A program made the translations under genes and the position numbers. Positions 15,296-20,299 of a stretch of DNA of 20,299 nucleotides are shown in pieces; within the stretch, counting starts at the first letter, position 1, and every line of letters starts with the position of its first letter. The stretch lies in the NCBI GenBank assembly GCA_038231495.1, contig JBBRLG010000053.1, positions 1-20,299 on the forward strand, in the 5' to 3' direction. A model generated the notes under the pieces. That model had not been told where the DNA came from. It saw nothing but the letters and a program-made list of their open reading frames with translations, and ran no database searches. The stretch comes from JBBRLG01 sp038231495 (GTDB lineage: Bacteria; Planctomycetota; Planctomycetia; Gemmatales; Gemmataceae).

Positions 15296-16690
15296 ATGAG
15301 CCTGTCGTTGCCGTGCCCCGAATGCAAACGGGTCTTGAAACTGCCGCCGAGTGCCGCGGGTCAGAGCGTGCGCTGCCCGATGTGCGCTACGGTGTTTACC
15401 GCCGCGGACGACCTCGACGCGGCCAACGCCGCCGCGCCCGTGCCGCCGGTCCGTAACCGGCCGGTCGAGCAACCCGTACGCCGGCCCTCCGTGGTCGTGA
15501 ATGCACCGGTCGATGCGCCCGTCCCGCCGCGCGGGCCGGTGTCGAAGCCCTGGGCCGGCCGCGTCGGCGCCGGCGTGGTCATCGCCATCGTGCTCTTTGT
15601 TCTCCGCATCGGCTGCTATTCGACCCGTCATACCGGGAACCCGCCTGCGAATGAATTCGTGCTGCCCACGCTCAATCGCTCCCTCACCTTTCCCCTGCCG
15701 TTAAAGGATACGGCCAAGGCATCGCACTGGCACGCGCCCCGCGGCGATCCGAAGTCATTCGTCACCACCAAGAACAACCTGCCGCGCCGGCGGCTCGTCC
15801 TCGATTTCGGCGACACGGCCGTTACCGGCATGGCACTGTCGCCCGACGAGCACACCCTGGCCGTGGCCTGCGAAACCGGCGCGATCTACCGCTTCGACCC
15901 GATGACGGGCGTGCTCGCGGCCGTATTCGACGGCGACGGCGCGGGGCCGGTTGCCGTCGCCTACTCCCGCGACGGCAACTACCTGGCCAGTACGATGCCC
16001 GGCGAGAAGGCGGTGCGGTTGCACCTCACGACCATCGACTTCGTTCTCAGCCACGTCCTCGGCGGCAAGGGCGACCTCGGCGCCGGTTGCGGACTGGCCT
16101 TTGCGCCGACGAACAACTCGTTGGCGTTCCTCCGGGACCGCCGGCTCGAACTCCTACGCGTGCCGTCGTGGGAGGAGGAGGAAACGCCTTCGTTTCCGGG
16201 TCCGGTCGCCAGTTTCGCCTTCACCCCGGACGGCAAAGCAGTGGCGGTCGCGCTCGACGGCGGGACGATTTCGGTCGGGAACCTGGGCGAGCGGCAACCG
16301 CGGCGCACGCTTGCCGCCGGCGCACCGTTGCGCTCGCCGCCCTATTTCTCTCCGGACGGAACGTTGCTCGCGGCGTGCGTCGGGGTTGCGGACTTGAAGG
16401 TCTGGAACGTGAAAACCGGCGAGGAAATCAAGACGTTGCGCGACGCCGTAAAGCCCCAAGGCTTCCGGTCCGGCGCGTTCGCGCCCGACGGCAACACGTT
16501 CGCGACGTGGCAAGACGATGGCGTCATCCGCCTGTGGGACGTGAAGGCCGGCACCGTCGTCGCCGACCTGGCCGGCGGGCGTTGCGACAGCGACGTGGCC
16601 CCGGTCCTCGTCTTCACGAAAGACGGCACCACGCTGATCGTTGGCGGCGGCACGTCCGTAACGTTTTGGGACGTGGGGCGGGGCAAATGA
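15296..16690 (+). CDS. Zinc-ribbon / transmembrane / WD40 beta-propeller protein
   Basis: 464 residues from ATG 15296. The N-terminal treble-cysteine ribbon has C7-P-E-C10 and C27-P-M-C30 within CPECKRVLKLP and GQSVRCPMCATVF, a form resembling MJ0042-type zinc fingers and very common in planctomycetes. A Pro/Val/Arg-rich linker (about 42-87) leads to one membrane segment (about 88-108, GAGVVIAIVLFVLRIG). The rest is a WD40-type propeller with repeats centred on SPDEHTLAVACETG, SRDGNYLAS, APTNNSLAFL, TPDGKAVAVALDGG, SPDGTLLAACVG, APDGNTFATWQDDGVIRLWD and TKDGTTLIVGGG, closing with VTFWDVG. The predicted topology puts the ribbon inside and the propeller outside, though no positive-inside test is decisive. 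About seven blades are visible, enough for one propeller. Its partner is unknown; it could be an independent gene rather than part of the operon. Confidence 0.93.
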   Translation: MSLSLPCPECKRVLKLPPSAAGQSVRCPMCATVFTAADDLDAANAAAPVPPVRNRPVEQPVRRPSVVVNAPVDAPVPPRGPVSKPWAGRVGAGVVIAIVLFVLRIGCYSTRHTGNPPANEFVLPTLNRSLTFPLPLKDTAKASHWHAPRGDPKSFVTTKNNLPRRRLVLDFGDTAVTGMALSPDEHTLAVACETGAIYRFDPMTGVLAAVFDGDGAGPVAVAYSRDGNYLASTMPGEKAVRLHLTTIDFVLSHVLGGKGDLGAGCGLAFAPTNNSLAFLRDRRLELLRVPSWEEEETPSFPGPVASFAFTPDGKAVAVALDGGTISVGNLGERQPRRTLAAGAPLRSPPYFSPDGTLLAACVGVADLKVWNVKTGEEIKTLRDAVKPQGFRSGAFAPDGNTFATWQDDGVIRLWDVKAGTVVADLAGGRCDSDVAPVLVFTKDGTTLIVGGGTSVTFWDVGRGK

Positions 16691-16753
16691 AAGCGGTTGG
16701 TTTTCAGGGTGACGCGGTTGGAGCGTTCTGCAAACTGCTTCAGGCCTGTCACC

Positions 16754-16969
16754 TTATTCGGAGGTCGAGAACCCGGATCGAAGTTGATCCGCAAAGGGCT
16801 GGAACCCCTGCGGACACGCTTTTTCAAGCTCGGCGGTGTTGGTACGGTTTGCGATCGCCTCGCGAAGCGCCGTGGAGTCCGATCGGTGGGCGCGTTGAGC
16901 AAGCCGTTCGATGACCTTTTGTAACCGTTCACCGGCATCAACTTCTCCCCCCTTACGAATGCAGCCGGT
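16754..16969 (-). pseudogene. Possible coding remnant, no start codon
   Basis: A minus-strand open frame of 71 codons, bounded by in-frame stops, contains no ATG, GTG or TTG. Its translation has amphipathic helical character (GERLQKVIERLAQRAHRSD, then ALREAIANRTNTAELEKA) and ends QPFADQLRSGFSTSE. Its first 16 or so codons overlap the repeat shared with 20106-20144. This could be the tail of a decayed gene. The opposite strand in the same codon phase is also open, so chance cannot be excluded. I do not recognise the family. Confidence 0.25.
16922..16959. repeat. Single copy of the repeat found at the right end of the window
   Basis: This 38-nt segment matches 20106-20144 with 3 substitutions and one missing C. 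It contains TAACCG, TCACCGGCATCAACT and a C-run followed by TTACGAA. The G-run half of the hairpin seen at the right end is missing here, so this is a partial copy. Confidence 0.75.
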
Positions 16970-17001
16970 TTACGGAGAACCTCTAAGTAAAACGATCCAA
17001 A

Positions 17002-17114
17002 GGCGAGCGTCGGGGCGTAAGCCCGACGTGGCTTACGCCCCCACACGTCGGGCTTACGTCCCCACACGTCGGGCTTACGCCCCCACACTTCGGGCTTACG
17101 CCCCGACGCTCGCC
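17002..17114. repeat. 29-bp inverted repeat enclosing a 21-bp tandem repeat
   Basis: The arms at 17002-17030 and 17086-17114 are complementary over 29 bp with one mismatch. Tandem units start at 17031, 17052 and 17073 (21 bp each, one or two differences), with a fourth, diverged unit at 17094 running into the right arm; each begins GCTTACG. The left arm also holds a smaller hairpin, CGTCGGG / CCCGACG with a 7-nt loop (17008-17028). It lies between converging genes and could end transcription from both sides or be a REP-like element. Read as codons the 21-bp unit gives a heptapeptide like AYAPTRR, but no credible gene includes it. Confidence 0.85.
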
Positions 17115-17195
17115 GAGGTTTCGAGCGTAAATTAACGTGCGGCTCTTAACTCGCTGGGGGTGGGTCGGGCCGGTGCTTAACGCCGACCTATCGCG

Positions 17196-19937
17196 TCAAC
17201 GCCGCGGTTCATCCCGGTCGTCGGCACTAATGGGGATTACATTGTGCGCGTCGCCGGGCATGCCGATACTGCCGGCTTCGGTGAAGTAGGTGTGCAGCAC
17301 GGCACGGCCCGGACCGTCGAGCGTTTCCACGAACAATCGCGGTCGCAGCTCGAACGACTGCACCGCTGCCGGCAGGGTCGGGAACTGTACCGGCCGGGTG
17401 CTGGCCGGCGCACGGCCCTCGACGCGGACGGCGTAGCGGCCCGGCTTCGTGACGGTGAACGTCAATGTTTGCTCGTACGTCGCGCCGTTGGCCGTGGCCT
17501 CCAACCGCAGAGGCGACCCCGTCGACTCGGCGACCACCTGCACGTCGTCGGCGGGTTGCTTCTTGCCGTCCGGGTCCGGCTGGTAAACGAGAACGATTTT
17601 GAGCTTCGCGAGCGGGTCGCGGTACACGTCCTTGCCCGCGTCCGCGAAGCCGGTGTCGTGGGCCTCGTGCCATTGCAACGACAACCGCAGCTTCGCGTTT
17701 GCCGGCAAGTCGAGGTTGTCGCCGTCCCTGGATTGCTGCCAGGCGAGGAAATTCAGTTCATTGGTCCACGCCCCCTTCGGCAGCGGCGCGTCGGCCTCGG
17801 CGAAGTCCATGACGCCGTTGTTGTCCGCGTCGCGGAACAGCCCGGACCACGCCTGGCCACGCGGGTCGCCGAGCGCCTGGAACCACAGCGCCGCCTTGAA
17901 CGGCCGGTCGTCGAAATAACGACTCAGCGCGCTGCCGCCCGCCACCGGGTGGCCCTCGTTCCAGATCAGGCCCGAACTGACGAGGCGCACCCCCTTCAAG
18001 TCTTCGAGGTCTTGGCCGTATTTCAAGATCAGGCCGACGCGGCGGTCGTACGCCCGCGTGTCGTCGTCGTACTGCTTCTGGCGGGCCTTGTACGCCTCGC
18101 GCGCCTTCTTTGATTCCACGTCTTTGAGGAAGTCTTCGGAGGTGTTGTCGAGGACTTGCTGCCGTTCGCGCGTCAATTCGTCGAAGCGGTTGCGCAACAG
18201 CTGGCGGTCCACGTCGATGTCGCGGCGGCGGCGGTCGAGGGCGCTGGAGCGGTAGCCGTCGCCTTCGATCGCGCCGGCGACGTTTTGCATCATAGACGGC
18301 GCGCCGGCGTCGATGCGGATCAGGATCAATTCCGCCTCGGGCGCGGCACGGGCGGTGTTCATGGCGTTGCGCGTGCCGAAGCCGGGTGCCGCGCCGTCGG
18401 CGGGGAACGGGTCGGGTTCAAAGGTGCGGTTGCGCTCGCGCGTCAGGTCGAGCAGGCGCGTCTTTTCCGGCAGCTTGCGGTCGGCGACGGCCTTCTCCCA
18501 GCCGCGGAAATCGCTGTCGATCACGGCGACGCGCGCGCCCTTGCCGCGGTAGCCCTTGTCGTGCAATTGCACCAGCCCCGAATACTGCACCGCGGTCGGC
18601 GGCTGGTTCGTGGGGTTGAGCGATTGGTAGCGCGACCGGCCCAGGCGCGGCAAGCGCAGGCCGACCACTTCGTTGCGCGCCGCCAGCTTGAGCACGTCGC
18701 CGACCAGGCCGTTGACCGTCACCAGGGAGCCGAGTCGGCCCTCGATTTGCACGTCGGTGCCGTGCGTCAACGCCGAAACCCAGCCGCGGTCGTCGATACC
18801 CGGCGTGCGGTCCAGAAGGACCTCGAACCGCAACGGCTGGGTGTTCTTGCCGGCGTCCTTGAGCAGGTCGCGCAGCTCCGGGTCGAGGCGTTCCTGGCCG
18901 GCCGGTATCGCGGGCGGCGCGGGGCGGACCTCGGGTGCCGGCCCGGCCTGCACTTCGATGAGCCGTAACGGCGCGAGGGAACGGTACAGCAACGGCAACT
19001 CGGCATTGGCCGGGTGCGGGTTGATGCGCCGCAGCAGCATTTCCACCAGTTGCGGGGCACCTTCGCTGCGCAGGGCGCGGCCCAGCAGCGCTTGCAACAC
19101 GTCGTGGGCGTCGGGGTGGTGGGCCATCTGCACCATCAATTGTTCTTGCAGAACGGAGGCCTCGATCCGGTCCTTGGGGTCGAGCGGCAGGGTGGCGGCG
19201 AACTTCTTCGCGGCCGGCTCCGTGCGCCAGTCCTCGACCGCGGTATCGACGGCCTTCTTGCCCGCGGGGGTTTTGATCCAGTCGTAGAGGATCGCTTCAA
19301 GCAGGTCGCCGCCGCCGCCGTGGCCGCGCAGGTCGGCAAGCAACGTCGCGTTGATGAGGGGCCACCCGGACGGCACGAGGCGCACGCCGCCGAGCAGGGT
19401 TTCGAGTTGGCCCGCCGGGATCGAGCCGACCATGCGCGTGTAGCCGCGGTGGTCGTAGGAAACGCCCTCCTTGAAGCCGAGGCCGACGAGCACTTTGCGC
19501 ATCTGGTCGTGCAGCTGCCGCTGGCGTTCGAGCGATGGCATCGTCGCCAGCAGAAGCTGGACGCGCACCGGTGCCGCTTTGTCGTCCGGCGTCCGGACGT
19601 TTGCCGGCGTCAGGAGTACGGTACGGACGTTGCGCACCGTTAATAATTGCCGAGATTTGTCGGCGCTGACGGTCCCGTACAGCCGCGTGGCCCGGTTGTC
19701 TTCGGGGTCGGTGTCATCGACTTTCGAGGGGTCGAGAACGAAACCGACCTGTTTGAGCGTTTTGAGCAATTCATTAAACTGGGCAACGCGCTCGTTGCGG
19801 GCCGCGTCGATGTGGTAGCGGATTTGCACGTCGTACAGCGCGGGCGGTGGCGGTGCCTGCGTCTGTGAACGCGCGACGGCGACCGCCGCCAACGTCGTTA
19901 GGAGGACCGCGAACAGGCCAAGGTAGCGCAGCGGCAT
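17196..19937 (-). CDS. Secreted subtilase-like protein, probably catalytically degenerate
   Basis: 913 residues from ATG 19937; GGAG 9 nt upstream selects this over ATG 19946, and further upstream extension is low complexity. A signal peptide (MPLRYLGLFAVLLTTLAAVA) starts the protein. Residues about 30-450 are mixed alpha/beta without a recognised domain. An S8 subtilase-like core begins at GKGARVAVIDSDFRG, with the aspartate at D474. The segment equivalent to the catalytic HGT helix reads FGTRNAMNTARAAPEAEL, placing F520 where histidine is expected. No canonical GTSMA(S/T)P serine motif is visible; GGSAL at S669 is only a weak candidate. A charged helical stretch (about 560-650) is inserted before VRLVSSGLIWNEG. 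A canonical EF-hand-type loop DADNNGVMDFAE spans 703-714. The C-terminal third is beta-rich, like pre-peptidase or jelly-roll modules. It converges on the plus-strand cluster, so it is a separate transcription unit. Subtilase similarity is moderately secure; loss of activity is inference. Confidence 0.85.
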   Translation of the reverse strand: MPLRYLGLFAVLLTTLAAVAVARSQTQAPPPPALYDVQIRYHIDAARNERVAQFNELLKTLKQVGFVLDPSKVDDTDPEDNRATRLYGTVSADKSRQLLTVRNVRTVLLTPANVRTPDDKAAPVRVQLLLATMPSLERQRQLHDQMRKVLVGLGFKEGVSYDHRGYTRMVGSIPAGQLETLLGGVRLVPSGWPLINATLLADLRGHGGGGDLLEAILYDWIKTPAGKKAVDTAVEDWRTEPAAKKFAATLPLDPKDRIEASVLQEQLMVQMAHHPDAHDVLQALLGRALRSEGAPQLVEMLLRRINPHPANAELPLLYRSLAPLRLIEVQAGPAPEVRPAPPAIPAGQERLDPELRDLLKDAGKNTQPLRFEVLLDRTPGIDDRGWVSALTHGTDVQIEGRLGSLVTVNGLVGDVLKLAARNEVVGLRLPRLGRSRYQSLNPTNQPPTAVQYSGLVQLHDKGYRGKGARVAVIDSDFRGWEKAVADRKLPEKTRLLDLTRERNRTFEPDPFPADGAAPGFGTRNAMNTARAAPEAELILIRIDAGAPSMMQNVAGAIEGDGYRSSALDRRRRDIDVDRQLLRNRFDELTRERQQVLDNTSEDFLKDVESKKAREAYKARQKQYDDDTRAYDRRVGLILKYGQDLEDLKGVRLVSSGLIWNEGHPVAGGSALSRYFDDRPFKAALWFQALGDPRGQAWSGLFRDADNNGVMDFAEADAPLPKGAWTNELNFLAWQQSRDGDNLDLPANAKLRLSLQWHEAHDTGFADAGKDVYRDPLAKLKIVLVYQPDPDGKKQPADDVQVVAESTGSPLRLEATANGATYEQTLTFTVTKPGRYAVRVEGRAPASTRPVQFPTLPAAVQSFELRPRLFVETLDGPGRAVLHTYFTEAGSIGMPGDAHNVIPISADDRDEPRR

Positions 19938-19946
19938 GACAGGCAT

Positions 19947-19950
19947 CTCC
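19947..19950 (-). promoter_or_regulatory. Shine-Dalgarno GGAG for the subtilase-like gene
   Basis: On the minus strand GGAG ends 9 nt before ATG 19937 and directly abuts ATG 19946. The spacing supports 19937 as the start. Confidence 0.55.
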
Positions 19951-19982
19951 GGACCAAGACGTGCGGGAGAAAAGGTGGTTGA

Positions 19983-20057
19983 TGGTTGGTGGCGGGTGGT
20001 TGGTGAAGACAAATGCCTTTGCTTTTTCACCCACCACCCGCCACCCGCCACCAACCA
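19983..20057. repeat. G-rich/C-rich leader inverted repeat upstream of the subtilase-like gene
   Basis: GGTTGGTGGCGGGTGG at 19984-19999 is perfectly complementary to 20041-20056; one further pair (19983/20057) makes a 17-bp stem around a 41-nt loop. It lies about 45 nt before the start codon, so it would be in the leader transcript if transcription begins upstream. The minus-strand arm and its loop-side flank have many GG and GGG runs, so a G-quadruplex is also possible. I see no clear -35/-10 promoter nearby. Confidence 0.7.
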
Positions 20058-20105
20058 CCATTCTTGCAGCCCCCGCGCGGTTTGACCAGCGGGAACCATC
20101 AATGA

Positions 20106-20299
20106 TAACCGGTCACCGGCATCAACTGCTCCCCCCCTTGCGAAGGGGGGGTAGGGGGGGTCAAGAACGATTGCAGTACTCCGTCATGGCATCCACCCCC
20201 CCTACTCCCCTTCGTAAGGGGGGGAGTGAACGGCATCAACTGCTCCCCCCCTTGCGAAGGGGGGGTAGGGGGGTCAAGAACGAGTGCAGTACTCCGTCA
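20106..20299. repeat. Poly-C/poly-G palindromic repeat array, truncated by window end
   Basis: Two direct copies of about 70 nt lie at 20117-20186 and 20231-20299, differing by one substitution and one G. Each contains CGGCATCAACTG, a hairpin of C7-TT, GCG loop and AA-G7 (20131-20151 and 20245-20265), a second G-run, and GCAGTACTCCGTCA. The 44-nt spacer (20187-20230) holds a diverged inverted copy of the C-run/G-run segment. Its left end matches 16922-16959. The period is about 114 nt. No protein-coding frame is evident; the array probably continues beyond the window. Confidence 0.85.

Larger units (their letters stand above)
16691..17001. other. Convergent intergenic region, first part; no convincing intact gene
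   Basis: Third-position G/C bias falls relative to the flanking genes. On the plus strand a frame from TTG 16697 runs to 16924 (75 codons), and another from ATG 16687 runs to 16914, overlapping the WD40 stop by ATGA; neither has an RBS or a recognisable motif. The minus strand holds a helical-looking open frame described separately. I see no promoter, RNA gene or clear terminator. Confidence 0.5.

Noticed and set aside
16687..16914. A 75-residue plus-strand gene coupled by ATGA to the WD40 gene
   Set aside because: Third-position G/C is low compared with neighbours, no motif is recognisable, and other frames there are equally open.
17031..17114. CRISPR-like short repeat array
   Set aside because: The units are contiguous 21-bp tandem repeats with no unique spacers, and no cas gene is present.
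19938..20102. N-terminal extension of the subtilase-like protein
   Set aside because: The extra residues come from the G-rich inverted repeat and would bury the signal peptide; the RBS supports ATG 19937.
20117..20299. CRISPR array at the right end
   Set aside because: The repeat is about 70 nt, the only spacer is a diverged inverted copy of the repeat itself, and no cas genes are seen.

Overview
This looks like a piece of a planctomycete chromosome, most likely a Gemmataceae-type lineage. It is GC-rich with strong G/C bias at third codon positions. The families are those planctomycetes favour: a CxxC zinc ribbon fused to a WD40 propeller, an NPCBM protein, a Tat-exported alpha/alpha-toroid protein, a DUF4175-type coiled-coil protein, and MoxR/DUF58/BatA/VWA genes. 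The species assignment is inference from gene content.

Plus strand, 2-7498: the 3' part of a MoxR AAA+ ATPase (start outside the window), a small HicB-like protein, a small RelE/ParE-like protein overlapping it by ATGA, a DUF58 protein, and a very large membrane protein (about 1,681 aa). The large protein has a BatA-type N-terminus and two tandem VWA + beta-sandwich + GATase1-like halves. The two small genes form a toxin-antitoxin-like pair wedged between the usual MoxR and DUF58 neighbours.

7499-7784: a gap holding a compound inverted-repeat element of about 210 bp.

Plus strand, 7785-16690: a DUF4175-like membrane/coiled-coil protein; a secreted, partly disordered protein overlapping it by ATGA; a Tat-signal prenyltransferase-toroid protein; an NPCBM protein overlapping that by ATGA; and a zinc-ribbon/TM/WD40 protein. 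The gaps at 12779-12852 and 15246-15295, and the one before the giant VWA gene, carry copies of one short dispersed repeat. At 12795-12828 it forms a perfect 34-bp palindrome.

16691-17195: a convergent gap with possible coding debris and a 21-bp tandem repeat enclosed in a 29-bp inverted repeat. Minus strand, 17196-19937: a secreted subtilase-like protein that appears to lack its catalytic histidine. 19938-20299: a G-rich leader hairpin and then a poly-C/poly-G palindromic repeat array cut by the window edge.

A reading of the whole: MoxR-family ATPases act as chaperones for VWA proteins. Here the ATPase, DUF58 and double-VWA proteins are followed by a long coiled-coil envelope protein and exported partners, suggesting a cell-envelope assembly or sensing machine. 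The co-occurrence is visible in the sequence; the joint function is inference.
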